Positions 17,100 through 26,688 of a DNA stretch of 60,453 nt are shown here, piece after piece. The stretch spans positions 1 to 60,453 of the forward strand of contig JAFYWB010000069.1 of NCBI GenBank assembly GCA_017549025.1, read 5' to 3'. Position 1 is the stretch's first letter. The number at the start of each line of letters is the position of its first letter. Origin of the DNA: Treponema sp. (lineage in GTDB: Bacteria; Spirochaetota; Spirochaetia; Treponematales; Treponemataceae). Position numbers and translations under genes: made by a program. The notes beneath the pieces were generated by a model, which saw nothing but the letters and a program-made list of their open reading frames with translations, searched no databases and was not told the DNA's origin.

Positions 17100-18632
17100 C
17101 TAGCCTTCGCTGAGCCACTCCACAGGATTTGCCTCATGCTCTATGGGTAGGAGGCAAACAGAACCCTCCACAAGGATTTCCGCTCCTCCAGAAGCAATCA
17201 CCTGCTCCACCTCCTTTCTGTTTCCCATGAAAAACACAATGTCGTTGTTGTGCAACACCGTGGCGCCCCGTGGAGACACCAGCTTTCCGTTCCGCACGAT
17301 GGAAGAAATCACCATGGAGTGAGGCAGCTTCAAATCCATGAGACGCTTTCCCACCAAAGGACTTTCCTCATGAATCAAGGTATCCACCACGTCAATATCC
17401 GTGTGGTCCAGGGCAAAAAGCTCCAGTGAATAGGGAGAATGGATTTGAGGAGGAATGGCCAGCTTCAGCTTCTTTGCCAAAAATGACAGGGTGCTTCCCT
17501 GCAGAAGGCAAGAAAGAGCCACCACAAAAAAGACGATGTTAAAAATCATGCCGTCTTCATCAAGTCCCTGGGCCGCAGGATAGGTGGCCAAAATAATGGG
17601 AACAGCCCCCTTCAGTCCACCCCAGGAAATAAACAATCTATCCTTGTTGGAAAAGCGGAAGGGCAAGGTGCTCAGCCACACCGTCAAAGGGCGAGCCACA
17701 AAGATTAAGACTGCGGCCAAAATCAATCCAGAGCTCCACACCGTCACCATGGACTTGGGGAACACCAGCAAGCCTAGCAGCAAGAACACCACCATGTTGG
17801 CAAAGGTGGAAATACCTGAGATAAAGTGAGAAAGTCCCCGTTTGAACACAAACTTTCCGTTGCCCATCCAAAATCCCGCAAAGAACACCGCAATAGTTCC
17901 GTTGGCCTTAATCAGGTCGGCCACCCCAAAAATGGAAAGCACGGTTCCCACGTACAGCACGTAGTACATGGACTGATTGGCACTGCGAAATCGATTGAAA
18001 AGCCACAGGGCCACTCGGCTCAGCACAGCAGCCACAAGAATGCCACCGCCAAACTGCCACAATAGCTGCAGCACCAACACTCCGAATTCAGCGGGAGCAG
18101 GCATTCCTCCCTGAAGCACCATGTTTACCATAAAGGTGGTAAGCAAAATGGCCATGGGATCGTTGGCGGCAGACTCAATTTCCAAGGTGGAGGAAACCCG
18201 CTCCTTTACAGGGCGCTCTCGCATGATGTTCATGACGGCGGCGGCATCGGTGGAAGAAATGATGGCTCCAATCAGCAGGGAATACAAAAGATCAAGCTTT
18301 AGCAACAGATGAAGGAGAAAGCCCAGAGCAATGGCGGTAACAGCCACACCAGCAGTGGCCAAGGTAATAGAAGGACCAGCGTATTTTTTCAGGCTCTCCT
18401 TTTTGGTGTTAAAGCCGCTGTCAAACAAGATGAACAGCAGGGCAATGTTGGCCACATCTCGTGTCAGTCCGTAATCATCCAGTTGAATGAGATTCAAGCC
18501 ATCGGTTCCCGCTACCATTCCGATAAGCAAAAACACCAGCAGCACGGGAACGCCAAACTTATTGCTGAGCTTGGAGGCAAAGGTTCCTGCCACAATCAGC
18601 AGGCCGAAAATCAAAATCAAGGTGGTGGACAT
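17100..18632 (-). CDS. K+/H+ or Na+/H+ antiporter of the CPA1 NhaP2/CvrA type
   Basis: The 510-residue protein has about 12 hydrophobic segments of a CPA1 antiporter (residues 1-390). Key segments are LFDSGFNT, the ISSTDAAAV motif, and ESAANDPMAILLT with the essential ND pair. A cytosolic TrkA-C-like regulatory domain (about 400-480) follows. This resembles CvrA/NhaP2, which exports K+ in exchange for protons. A TAGGAG site precedes the ATG. It is convergent with uup. Ion choice cannot be read from sequence. Confidence 0.85.
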   Translation of the reverse strand: MSTTLILIFGLLIVAGTFASKLSNKFGVPVLLVFLLIGMVAGTDGLNLIQLDDYGLTRDVANIALLFILFDSGFNTKKESLKKYAGPSITLATAGVAVTAIALGFLLHLLLKLDLLYSLLIGAIISSTDAAAVMNIMRERPVKERVSSTLEIESAANDPMAILLTTFMVNMVLQGGMPAPAEFGVLVLQLLWQFGGGILVAAVLSRVALWLFNRFRSANQSMYYVLYVGTVLSIFGVADLIKANGTIAVFFAGFWMGNGKFVFKRGLSHFISGISTFANMVVFLLLGLLVFPKSMVTVWSSGLILAAVLIFVARPLTVWLSTLPFRFSNKDRLFISWGGLKGAVPIILATYPAAQGLDEDGMIFNIVFFVVALSCLLQGSTLSFLAKKLKLAIPPQIHSPYSLELFALDHTDIDVVDTLIHEESPLVGKRLMDLKLPHSMVISSIVRNGKLVSPRGATVLHNNDIVFFMGNRKEVEQVIASGGAEILVEGSVCLLPIEHEANPVEWLSEG

Positions 18633-18796
18633 GACAACTCCTAGTAATTAAGTATGAAATAAGTATACAATTTTTTCTCATTTCACACAGTATTTTTAGA
18701 ACTGTATCTCGCAAATAATGATGTTTTTTACCAAATTTTAACTTTTCCTGCACTTGGTAAAATAGTTTTCCAGAAATTGTCTTCCATCCCTGAAAT
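18633..18796. other. Intergenic gap, nothing identified
   Basis: These 164 A/T-rich bases lie between zupT and the antiporter gene. I see possible -10-like A/T stretches but no convincing promoter pair, hairpin or small gene. Confidence 0.3.
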
Positions 18797-19627
18797 CTAC
18801 ATAAACAAAAGCAAGCTCAAGGCCATAACCACCATGCCAGAAATCAAACCGTAGATGGAAAGGTGGGCTTCGCCGTATTCCCGTGCAGAGGGCAAAAGCT
18901 CGTCCAAGGAAATGAACACCATAATTCCTGCCACCATGGCAAACACCACCCCAAAGGTCATGTCGTTTACAAAGCTTCGTAGAATCGTAAAGCCTACCAA
19001 GGCTCCCAGAGGCTCACTTAATCCAGACAAAAAGGAATACACAAAGGCCTTTTTCTTGCTACCGGTGGAAAAGAACACTGGTACCGACACTGCCACACCC
19101 TCTGGAACATTGTGGATAGCAATGGCCATGGCAATAGGAATAGCCAAGGATGGCTCCTGCATTCCAGAAATAAAGGTGGCCAAGCCCTCCGGAAAGTTGT
19201 GGATGGCAATGGCCAAGGCGGTAAAAAGCCCTGTGCGCAACAGCTTTGCCTTTGGGTCATGGGAGGGAACAGGACACACTTCGTTGCCATTTTCGTCGAT
19301 GTAGCATTCAACCTTTTTGATTTCGTGGGGATTTTCCTTTTCTGGGATGAACTTATCGATAAGGGCAATCACCAGCATTCCACCAAAAAAGCCTGCTACG
19401 GTAACCCAATTTCCACCCTTTTCACCCAGCACTGCAATCAACGATTCCTTTGCCTTTACAAAGATTTCTATCATGGAAACGTAAATCATCACGCCTGCAG
19501 AAAATCCCAAGGAAACTGCAAGGAACTTTGTGTTGGTGCGTTTTGTCAGCAATGCCAGCAAGCTTCCCACACCAGTGGCAAGACCTGCAAAAAGAGTCAA
19601 TAAAAAGGCAAAAAGTACAGAGCTCAT
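18797..19627 (-). CDS. zupT: ZIP family metal transporter, ZupT-like
   Basis: The 276-residue inner-membrane protein has eight hydrophobic segments and the two metal-path motifs HNFPEGLATF and HNVPEGVAVSV. The length matches ZupT, which imports Zn2+ and other divalent metals. The loop between segments 3 and 4 is short, acidic and contains two Cys (about residues 107-118), possibly a metal-sensing site. The start at 19627 has only a weak ribosome site. Confidence 0.88.
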   Translation of the reverse strand: MSSVLFAFLLTLFAGLATGVGSLLALLTKRTNTKFLAVSLGFSAGVMIYVSMIEIFVKAKESLIAVLGEKGGNWVTVAGFFGGMLVIALIDKFIPEKENPHEIKKVECYIDENGNEVCPVPSHDPKAKLLRTGLFTALAIAIHNFPEGLATFISGMQEPSLAIPIAMAIAIHNVPEGVAVSVPVFFSTGSKKKAFVYSFLSGLSEPLGALVGFTILRSFVNDMTFGVVFAMVAGIMVFISLDELLPSAREYGEAHLSIYGLISGMVVMALSLLLFM

Positions 19628-19681
19628 AACCTATGCATACTAGTAATTTTTAGCAAAAACATCTACCCCGCAGCCTGCCAC

Positions 19682-22021
19682 CTACCCCAGAGGACACAGC
19701 CCATTGGGACGAAGCTTTTTGTACAGAGCCCTGAATGCTCCAGCAAGCTCTCCCGCCAGCTGGTTTCCAGCCCCAGCCCCATCCCCCTCACTCCATCTTT
19801 GAGGAGTCCGATTGTACAACCATTGAGCCACAGCCTCTGCCTGGCACCTGCGTGTTCCAGCAGGAAAGCTTCCGTAGAAAAGCTCCCCCATGTAGCTCCA
19901 CGTAAGCTGCAACCCACCCTTTGATTCCACCACCAAGGGGCGACCTCCCAACCAGCAGTAGTTGTTCCAGTTTTTGCAAAACCTATCGTAATCACGGTAG
20001 GCTCCGTCCCGCTGCTTTTCGTAATGTGCAATGGCCTGTTCCACCAAATCTGGAGCCACCGAGGGACGGGGCATAGCAAAGGGAAACCACTTGGTCACAG
20101 GAAGCTCCAAGTCCTCACCATGCATCCAAGCAGCAAGAGCCTGATTCAAGGGATTTCCGTATCGGCTGCTTTTTTCCTCCCCAGCAAAACGCAGGTCGTT
20201 GGAGGCAAAAATGCTTTCCTCACTCTCATCCAGTCCCAGAGGTTTCAGCTCAGGATACAAGCCTGACTTCCACTCCTGAAAGGCACGAGAATGGCGAGTT
20301 AACACAAACTTATGCCAAAAGGCACTGTCTAAAAGCCCCGAAGCAAAAAGCTGACGCAGGGTTTCCATGGAATCAATGAGCATTTGAGGTGTTTCTTGCC
20401 AGTAGCCGTAAATCATGTAGGCGTGGGTCAAAATCCCCGCTTCCTTAAAGGCGGCACAGGCAGACACAATGCTTTGTAAATCCGTGCCCTTCTTCACCGC
20501 ATCAAGGCCAGTTCCACAGGCAATTTCTATGCCTCCAGAAACAGCCCGTAAGCCGCCATGGGACAGCACATCTGCTAAATCCCTCGTAAACACCTTTTCG
20601 TAGCGAATGTTTCCCCAAAACACCAGTGGCTGTGAAGCCTTTAAGTTTTCCAGAGCAAAGTCCCGCAATGCAGCAGGAGGTGCAGCCTCATCCACCAAAT
20701 GCACCCCACGAACTGCCGAACCGTGAGCCTGAGCTGCAAGCTTTTTGTACAGCTCCTTTACAGCAACCTTTTTGTAGGAACACACGTAGTCAAGGCTAGT
20801 GTCACAAAAGGCACATTGATGCCAATAGCAGCCGTGGGCAAGATAGGCTTTCAGCCAAGCCCCATCAGACCACAATCGGTGCATGGGATTGGTGCTATCT
20901 GCCAGCCGAGGATATTGTGAAAAATCAATATCACTGTAATCTGGGGCAAGGCTGGCAGTAAACCCATCCTCCACCGCCACCACCTCAGGCTTTGCAGAAA
21001 AGTCTTGGTCAAGGGCAGCATCTCCGCCAAAAAACTTCATCTTATAAATTGAGTAATTTTTTATTTCACCAGGAAATCCATCAGCTGTATCAGCTCCCTC
21101 CAGCTCCATCAAGTGACTAAAAAAATCCCAGTAGGAACCGTAGCCTCGGTCATAGCTGAGGGCATCAAGATACCCCGCCAAGGCAGGCTCCCGCACCTGA
21201 CGCAATTCAGTGTTCACGTAGCCGCCACCTAAAGCCACAAATACCTTGTTTCCCAAAGCCTCTTTAAACTTTTTACAGGTAAAAAGAGCTGCAGCTAAAG
21301 TTCCTGGGAAGGGACAGCTGACGCACAGCAAAAGCCGCTGATTTTCTTCCAGTCTGCCGTATTCCTGCAGCAGCTGCTGGACTATGGGACCGTAAAAATC
21401 CTGCAGTACGGGAGCGGCCAAGCCCTCCTCCACCGCCTGAAAGCCCTTGTGACTGGTGGCCAAGGACTCGCCATAACGCACCAGCTCAAAGGAGGAATCA
21501 AAAAAAGCGCCAATAAAATCAGCTAAATCAGCCAAGGCCAAGGAAGCAAGAATCACTGCATCATCCACCGAAGGCAGGGATTCCAAGCCAGCCAAAAAGT
21601 TTTCCATCCGCTGGCCCCGAGGAACAGCCGGAGAAGCCACAAATTCATGGCACAATTCCCGCTGGCTTCCCTGTAAGATGGCCACAATGGTATCAATCCA
21701 CTGAATCCAACTATCCTGCTGACTCAAATATCGCCGCACGTTAAAGGCTTCGTTGTGACGACCAGCTTTCTCCCACTGAGCAGCCTGTTCCAGAGCCTTT
21801 TTCTCCGTGACAGAAAAGATATGACGCAGCCCTTCCCTACAAAAAATCTCATGAAACAAAAGATTGCAGCCGTCCACCCAGCGGATTTCACCAAGCTTCC
21901 ACTGAGGCTTTTGAGTTTGCAATTCGGAAAAAAAAGATTTGAGATAAGCCCCCGCAGGATAGGCAGTATTCAACTGCACCAGGGGAGGCTGAACAATGAG
22001 GACAGAGGTACGTGTAACCAT
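19682..22021 (-). CDS. B12-binding-type radical SAM protein
   Basis: The 779-residue protein combines an N-terminal Rossmann-like region (VLIVQPPLVQLNTAYPAGAYL opening) resembling B12-binding domains with a central radical SAM core. The cluster motif near residue 430 is GCYWHQCAFCD, that is C-x4-C-x2-C, as in a subset of these proteins, rather than the common C-x3-C-x2-C. The HLVDEAAPP and GGIEIACGTGLD stretches follow. The canonical B12-binding DxHxxG is not seen, so cobalamin binding is doubtful. It stands alone with a leaderless promoter. Substrate unknown. Confidence 0.75.
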   Translation of the reverse strand: MVTRTSVLIVQPPLVQLNTAYPAGAYLKSFFSELQTQKPQWKLGEIRWVDGCNLLFHEIFCREGLRHIFSVTEKKALEQAAQWEKAGRHNEAFNVRRYLSQQDSWIQWIDTIVAILQGSQRELCHEFVASPAVPRGQRMENFLAGLESLPSVDDAVILASLALADLADFIGAFFDSSFELVRYGESLATSHKGFQAVEEGLAAPVLQDFYGPIVQQLLQEYGRLEENQRLLLCVSCPFPGTLAAALFTCKKFKEALGNKVFVALGGGYVNTELRQVREPALAGYLDALSYDRGYGSYWDFFSHLMELEGADTADGFPGEIKNYSIYKMKFFGGDAALDQDFSAKPEVVAVEDGFTASLAPDYSDIDFSQYPRLADSTNPMHRLWSDGAWLKAYLAHGCYWHQCAFCDTSLDYVCSYKKVAVKELYKKLAAQAHGSAVRGVHLVDEAAPPAALRDFALENLKASQPLVFWGNIRYEKVFTRDLADVLSHGGLRAVSGGIEIACGTGLDAVKKGTDLQSIVSACAAFKEAGILTHAYMIYGYWQETPQMLIDSMETLRQLFASGLLDSAFWHKFVLTRHSRAFQEWKSGLYPELKPLGLDESEESIFASNDLRFAGEEKSSRYGNPLNQALAAWMHGEDLELPVTKWFPFAMPRPSVAPDLVEQAIAHYEKQRDGAYRDYDRFCKNWNNYCWLGGRPLVVESKGGLQLTWSYMGELFYGSFPAGTRRCQAEAVAQWLYNRTPQRWSEGDGAGAGNQLAGELAGAFRALYKKLRPNGLCPLG

Positions 22022-22027
22022 GCTCTC

Positions 22028-22055
22028 AGTATACCTAATTTCTCAACTTAATCAA
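22028..22055 (-). promoter_or_regulatory. Radical SAM gene promoter, leaderless type
   Basis: -35 TTGATT (22050-22055), 16 nt spacer, -10 TATACT (22028-22033), exactly 6 nt to the ATG at 22021. Confidence 0.65.
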
Positions 22056-22062
22056 ATATCTG

Positions 22063-22091
22063 TTGCTTTATACGAGGTTATATGGTATATT
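22063..22091 (+). promoter_or_regulatory. Chemoreceptor gene promoter
   Basis: -35 TTGCTT (22063-22068), 17 nt spacer, -10 TATATT (22086-22091), followed by a leader of about 22 nt with TAGGAAA before the ATG at 22120. Confidence 0.6.
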
Positions 22092-22119
22092 CTGCCAAAC
22101 TTTTCATAGGAAAATACAT

Positions 22120-23997
22120 ATGCGAAAATCTTCTAGCTTGAGCTTTACCCTTGTTATTACAAGTATCATCATTTCCGTTGTTATTGTTTTCAGTATGGGC
22201 GGCTTTTCTATTTTCAATCTGAAGGCAGCCCACCAAAATTCCAATGACAACTACAAGACAGCCATGTACAATGGCTACCGTGCGGAAATTAAATCCCAGG
22301 TGCAAGCAGCATTGGCTATTCTGCAAACCCTCCATGACCAGGAATTGCAGGGTATCATTACCACAGAAGAAGCCCAATATCAGGGAAAGGAAATTATCCG
22401 TGGTATGAGATACCGTGACGACCATTCTGGATATTTCTGGATTGACGACAAGGACTATATTCTGGTAATGCATCCCATTCTCACCTATAACGAAGGCAAG
22501 AATCGGTTTGACCTAGAAGACCAGAATGGCGTGATGATTGTTCAGTCCATCCTAAAGGAATGTCTTGGTCCAGAGGAAGGCGGTTTCAATTCCTTTTACT
22601 TTACCAAGGCCGACGGTGTAACCGTTGCTCCCAAATTGGCCTATTCTGGCTACTTTGCGCCTTGGGGCTGGGCAATTTCCACAGGAAACTATGTAGACGA
22701 CATGGACAAGCAAATTGCTGTGGCAGAAAAGACCAGCGAAGATAATATTTCCTCCATGATTTTTACCATCATCCTAGGAACCGCCATTCTTTTGGTATTT
22801 GCAGCCATAATCATCAGCGTGGTTATCCTAAAGCTTGCCGTAAAGCCTCTCCGTATTCTGGACCACAACATTCTTGATCTTGCAGAAGGAAGTGCCGACC
22901 TTACCAAGCGTCTTGACTTCCACTCCTTCAAGGAAATGAACTCCATTACCAAGGGCTTCAATCTGTTTACCGAAAAAGTCCACAACACTGTGGCAAAAAT
23001 TAAAAACGCAAAGGTTCATCTAGAATCCGTTGGCCATCAGTTGAACAGCAGTACCTTTGAAATGGTAGATTCCATTAGTCAGATTACCTCCTATGTATCA
23101 AAGGTAAGAAACGAAATGGGAAAACAGGCTGGGAGCGTGGCCGAAACAGCTGGAACTGTCAATGAAATCACCTCCAACATTCAATCTCTGGAACGGATGA
23201 TTCAGTCCCAGGCTGCAGAGGTTACCCAGGCCTCCGCTGCTGTAGAAGAAATGCTTGCCAACATTAGTTCTGTAACAAACTCCATGTACAAGATGATGGA
23301 GGTTTTCAGCCAGCTTTCAGGTGAAGTGCAAATCGGAACAGAAAAGCAAGAGGATGTAAACCAGCGAATCAAGGAAATCGAGCTTCAATCAACCATGCTC
23401 CACGAAGCCAACGTGGTGATTGCCTCCATTGCAGAGCAAACCAACATGCTAGCCATGAACGCTGCTATAGAAGCAGCCCACGCAGGAGACGCGGGCCGAG
23501 GATTTAGCGTTGTTGCCGACGAAATCCGAAAGCTTTCTGAAACCTCCTCCGAGCAGTCTAGAAACATCGGAACGCAGCTCACAAAGATTCATTCTGCCAT
23601 TGAAGAAATGGTTGCCGTTTCTGAAGAATCAAGCCGTGTGTTCAACTCCGTTTCCCAGAAAATCCAAGACACCAACTCCTTGGTAGTGCAGATTCAAGGC
23701 TCCATGAACGAGCAATCCAACGGCTCCCAGCAAATTGCCACCGCCCTTCACACCATGAACAACAGTACCATGGAGGTTCGCACTGCTTCTGCAGAAATGT
23801 CCGAAGGCAATAAATTAATTCTGAAGGAAATTCAAACACTTCAGGTGGCCGCTGAACAAATGGAAGAAAACATGAACTACATGAACAGTGAATCACAAAA
23901 AATCTTTGAAAAGGCCAAGAGTCTTTCCGACATTAACGAGCGAATGGAAGCCACAATCCATGACATTTCCCTTCGCATAGAACAATTCAAGGTATAA
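22120..23997 (+). CDS. Methyl-accepting chemotaxis protein with Cache sensor
   Basis: The 625-residue receptor has an N-terminal membrane segment (about 8-30), a periplasmic single Cache domain (with the HSGYFWIDD and [11 protein letters not shown] segments), and a second membrane segment (about 210-235). HAMP and a long methyl-accepting coiled coil follow, with the hairpin tip [23 protein letters not shown]-type sequence that contacts CheA/CheW. The start at 22120 follows TAGGAAA; an upstream in-frame start lacks one. It is single, with its own promoter and terminator. The ligand is unknown; Cache_2 receptors often sense small organic acids. Confidence 0.93.
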   Translation: MRKSSSLSFTLVITSIIISVVIVFSMGGFSIFNLKAAHQNSNDNYKTAMYNGYRAEIKSQVQAALAILQTLHDQELQGIITTEEAQYQGKEIIRGMRYRDDHSGYFWIDDKDYILVMHPILTYNEGKNRFDLEDQNGVMIVQSILKECLGPEEGGFNSFYFTKADGVTVAPKLAYSGYFAPWGWAISTGNYVDDMDKQIAVAEKTSEDNISSMIFTIILGTAILLVFAAIIISVVILKLAVKPLRILDHNILDLAEGSADLTKRLDFHSFKEMNSITKGFNLFTEKVHNTVAKIKNAKVHLESVGHQLNSSTFEMVDSISQITSYVSKVRNEMGKQAGSVAETAGTVNEITSNIQSLERMIQSQAAEVTQASAAVEEMLANISSVTNSMYKMMEVFSQLSGEVQIGTEKQEDVNQRIKEIELQSTMLHEANVVIASIAEQTNMLAMNAAIEAAHAGDAGRGFSVVADEIRKLSETSSEQSRNIGTQLTKIHSAIEEMVAVSEESSRVFNSVSQKIQDTNSLVVQIQGSMNEQSNGSQQIATALHTMNNSTMEVRTASAEMSEGNKLILKEIQTLQVAAEQMEENMNYMNSESQKIFEKAKSLSDINERMEATIHDISLRIEQFKV

Positions 23998-24023
23998 AAC
24001 CACGAAGACTTCGGGACGAAGAC

Positions 24024-24057
24024 AAAAAAAGCATCCTAGCCTTAGGATGCTTTTTTT
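24024..24057 (+). terminator. Rho-independent terminator after the chemoreceptor gene
   Basis: Perfect stem AGCATCCT/AGGATGCT (about 24030-24051) with A7 before and T7 after, so it may work in both directions. Confidence 0.92.
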
Positions 24058-24060
24058 GTC

Positions 24061-24292
24061 TTTAAAAGCCAACTGTGGGACTGGGCCTTTTGCTACGCAA
24101 AACGCTAACACCATTCCAGTAGTCGGTTCAACTCCGACTTTAAAAGCCAACTGTCGGACTTGAACCTTGTTTCCGTGCAGTTACTTCCTGTAACTGCACT
24201 CCAACCGCCTTCGGTCGCTGGCGCCGCCGTCCGTGGCGGCTTACCTCGCTAGCTCGGCGCTCCCTCCGGTAGTCGGTTCAATTCCTCTTTAA
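24061..24292. repeat. Partial copies of the tRNA-Thr 3' end around a GC-rich block
   Basis: The tRNA 3' end (T-arm plus acceptor, with its TTTAAA flank) recurs as a direct copy at about 24139-24166 and a diverged copy at 24061-24088. T-arm-like copies in the opposite orientation lie at 24119-24138 and 24269-24288, 150 nt apart. Between them, 24200-24268 is very GC-rich with short hairpins, unlike its surroundings. No gene is present. The arrangement suggests repeated duplication at the tRNA end, for example integration scars. Confidence 0.6.
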
Positions 24293-24365
24293 AGCCAACT
24301 GTCGGACTTGAACCGACTACCTGCACGTTACGAGGGTGCTGCTCTGCCAGGTGAGCTAAGTTGGC
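24293..24365 (-). tRNA. tRNA-Thr (anticodon CGU)
   Basis: The 73 nt tRNA has a 7-bp acceptor stem GCCAACT/AGTTGGC, a D-arm, anticodon loop CTCGTAA (anticodon CGT), and T-arm GTCGG-TTCAAGT-CCGAC. The closing pair of the anticodon stem (31-39) appears to be C-C, a mismatch. CCA is not encoded. Confidence 0.88.
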
Positions 24366-24380
24366 AAAAAATGTGAGATT

Positions 24381-24409
24381 AGTATACAAAAAATGAAAAC
24401 TTGGGTCAA
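24381..24409 (-). promoter_or_regulatory. tRNA-Thr promoter
   Basis: -35 TTGACC (24404-24409), 17 nt spacer, -10 TATACT (24381-24386), about 15 nt before the tRNA and immediately after the cNMP-protein gene. Confidence 0.7.
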
Positions 24410-24415
24410 TGAGAC

Positions 24416-25681
24416 TTAATTTATGGTGCCTCGTTCACGGCGGATGTCTTCAACACGCTTCATTTCGGCCACACGCTTCATGTCGATAATGTTGTTCACC
24501 ACGATATAGTTGTCAAAGACCTCGATTCGGCGTTTTTCCACGAACTTGTTCACTTCGTCACGAACCACATCGCCAGGCAAACCAGACCAGTGGGACAAAT
24601 CAGAAATTGTTAAGTTGAACCTTCGTGTTCTATCCAAGGAGCTACTAGCAGGCTGCATTTCGTCAAACATCATGAAAACGCTGGCCAAACGAGACTGTGG
24701 CTCAGCAATCAACAGAATCTTGAGGCGACGCTTTTGGTCGTAAATACGCTTACAGAACAGCTTCAGCAGGATGAGGGCCATTTGAGGGTTGCCAGTAATG
24801 AGGGCTTCAAAGTTTGCCTTGTTGAATTCCAGCACTTCCACCTTGTCAATGGCAACGCAGGTGGCAGAACGAGGAGAATTTTCCAGAATAGCCATTTCAC
24901 CAAAGAATTCTCCAGGCTGCAAAATATCAAGATTTTTTCGCACACCGTTCACACACTTTACCAGCTGAATGGAACCAGACTGAATCAAATAGAAGGTTTC
25001 ACCAGGCTCATACTCAGAAATAATGACAGAATCCCGCTCAAAGGTTTTTACAAAGCGCTCAAAGCCAGGCAGATAGAATCCAGAGCTACCAGTGGGAACA
25101 ACAATTTGCTCGCCTGTGCTCTGACGAGAAGCCTTAGCTTGCATCATATCGAGACGCTTTTTGGAATCTGCGTAAAGTCGAGCAATAGAATCCTTTTCAT
25201 CAGCATTGGGATAGAGCTTAAGGAATTTAAGACAGATGTCACAGCAGGAACGATAAAACTCCCCATCATAGAAGCATTGAGCAACAGAGGCCATTCCCAC
25301 CTGAGGATTTACACCCTCTCCTCGACCAAGGATTTGTTCGCTTTTTTTGTGAACAGCCCGCAGCTGATTGGAGAATACCCGCAGCATCTTCATAATAATC
25401 TGCTTGTTGCTGCTAAAAAGCTGCTCGAATTCAGCCACAGACATGGCAATAACCTGGGAATCAGCCACAACAGTAGCTGTTTCTTCCCGAGGGAACCGAC
25501 CAAAGGCTGATTTAACTCCAAAGAATTCTCCTTCACGGGCATACTCAGTTACTGGCGCTCCAGTTTCAACATCAGTGGAGCTGAGAACCACAAGTCCCTT
25601 TTGGAGGATAAAAATACGATCATCCTTGTCTTCTTCAAAATAAATAATTGAACCTTTTGCAAATGCTATTTTTTTAGGCAT
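24416..25681 (-). CDS. Double cyclic-nucleotide-binding-domain protein
   Basis: The 421-residue protein has two cNMP-binding (Crp/Fnr-type) domains. The first is at about 5-115 (FAKGSIIYFEEDKDDRIFILQKG). The second is at about 215-325 (EYEPGETFYLIQSGSIQLV, then PGEFFGEMAILENSPRSAT). A linker of about 85 residues joins them, and a C-terminal winged-helix-like region (LTISDLSHWSGLPGDVVRDEV) resembles the Crp HTH. The second domain keeps the GE-AIL-PRSAT phosphate-binding cassette; the first is diverged. The role, probably transcriptional or signalling, is inferred. GGAGG precedes the ATG. Confidence 0.75.
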   Translation of the reverse strand: MPKKIAFAKGSIIYFEEDKDDRIFILQKGLVVLSSTDVETGAPVTEYAREGEFFGVKSAFGRFPREETATVVADSQVIAMSVAEFEQLFSSNKQIIMKMLRVFSNQLRAVHKKSEQILGRGEGVNPQVGMASVAQCFYDGEFYRSCCDICLKFLKLYPNADEKDSIARLYADSKKRLDMMQAKASRQSTGEQIVVPTGSSGFYLPGFERFVKTFERDSVIISEYEPGETFYLIQSGSIQLVKCVNGVRKNLDILQPGEFFGEMAILENSPRSATCVAIDKVEVLEFNKANFEALITGNPQMALILLKLFCKRIYDQKRRLKILLIAEPQSRLASVFMMFDEMQPASSSLDRTRRFNLTISDLSHWSGLPGDVVRDEVNKFVEKRRIEVFDNYIVVNNIIDMKRVAEMKRVEDIRRERGTIN

Positions 25682-25728
25682 TTTTCGCCTCCATATTTAA
25701 GGAAAATTCAAGAAGTCTTTTCAAAATG

Positions 25729-25758
25729 ATAACATACTATTTAAAAATATGCTATAGT
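25729..25758 (+). promoter_or_regulatory. PHP-gene promoter, leaderless type
   Basis: -35 ATAACA (25729-25734), 18 nt spacer, -10 TATAGT (25753-25758), 6 nt (all T) to the ATG at 25765. Confidence 0.5.
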
Positions 25759-25764
25759 TTTTTT

Positions 25765-26688
25765 ATGATTGACTTACATACCCATTCTACAGCGTCAGAT
25801 GGAAACCTTTCACCCACCAACCTTGTGCTTAAAGCAAAGGAACGGGAAATTACCGTCTTGGCCCTTACTGACCACGACACCACCGCTGGTCTTGAAGAAG
25901 CCGCTACCACAGCCCTTTCTCAGGGTATTACCTTTGTGCCGGGAATCGAGCTAAACATTACCTGGCCCACAGGAGAATTCCACCTTTTGGGCTTGGGGCT
26001 CACTCACACCCACCAGGAGCTGCAGTCAATCATCACAGATTTAAAGGAACAGCGAACAAATAGAAATAAGAATATTATCCACAAGCTTCGGCAAGACGGA
26101 TTTTCCGTGAGCCAAGAGCTTTTGCAGGCTGAATTCCCCAACTCAACCCTGGGACGCCCCCACATTGCTGCCTACTTGGTAAAAATCGGTGCCTGCAAAA
26201 CAGTTCAGCAAGCCTTTGACCAATACCTGGGAAAGGGGCGCCCCTACTACATTCACCGTGCAGGAGCTGATCTACAGGAATCCATTCATGCCATTAAAGC
26301 CTCTGGAGGAATTCCCGTGGTGGCCCATCCTCTTTCACTGTACGTTTCCTGGGGAAAGATAGAGCCAGTGCTACGAGGCTTGAGAGAAGCTGGAGTAGAG
26401 GGACTAGAAGCCTACCATCCCGGTGCCCGCCGTCCCGAAGGCTTTCGTTTGGAGGAAATGGGCCGTAGATTAGGCTTTTTTATTACAGGCGGTAGCGATT
26501 TCCACGGAGAAGGCATTCGCAAGGACAGGAAGCTGGGCCATGGCTGTAAGGGAGACAAAATTCCCCATGGGCTATGGACAGAGGAATTACTGCCTCGACT
26601 TACAGCTATAGAAAAGGTTCAGGATTCCACTGAAGGCGGGGCAATGGAGCCTGTGTTCAAGATTTGGAAGTCCAATACCACCGACTGA
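25765..26688 (+). CDS. PHP-domain phosphoesterase, RNase AM (YciV/TrpH) type
   Basis: The 307-residue protein begins with the PHP metal motif IDLHTHSTASDG and has LTDHDT, H-rich mid segments (GRPHIAAYL, VVAHP) and a late SDFHGE. This is the layout of YciV/RNase AM, a 3',5'-nucleotide phosphatase that also trims 5' ends of small RNAs. The start is placed at 25765 by the motif; there is no ribosome site, fitting a leaderless mRNA. Its last 70 nt overlap the end of the convergent LacI-type gene, an unusually long tail-to-tail overlap. Confidence 0.85.
   Translation: MIDLHTHSTASDGNLSPTNLVLKAKEREITVLALTDHDTTAGLEEAATTALSQGITFVPGIELNITWPTGEFHLLGLGLTHTHQELQSIITDLKEQRTNRNKNIIHKLRQDGFSVSQELLQAEFPNSTLGRPHIAAYLVKIGACKTVQQAFDQYLGKGRPYYIHRAGADLQESIHAIKASGGIPVVAHPLSLYVSWGKIEPVLRGLREAGVEGLEAYHPGARRPEGFRLEEMGRRLGFFITGGSDFHGEGIRKDRKLGHGCKGDKIPHGLWTEELLPRLTAIEKVQDSTEGGAMEPVFKIWKSNTTD

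Noticed and set aside
24119-24166. A second tRNA next to tRNA-Thr
   Set aside because: Only a T-arm-like repeat and an acceptor-like end are present; there is no D-arm or anticodon arm, so it is a partial copy.
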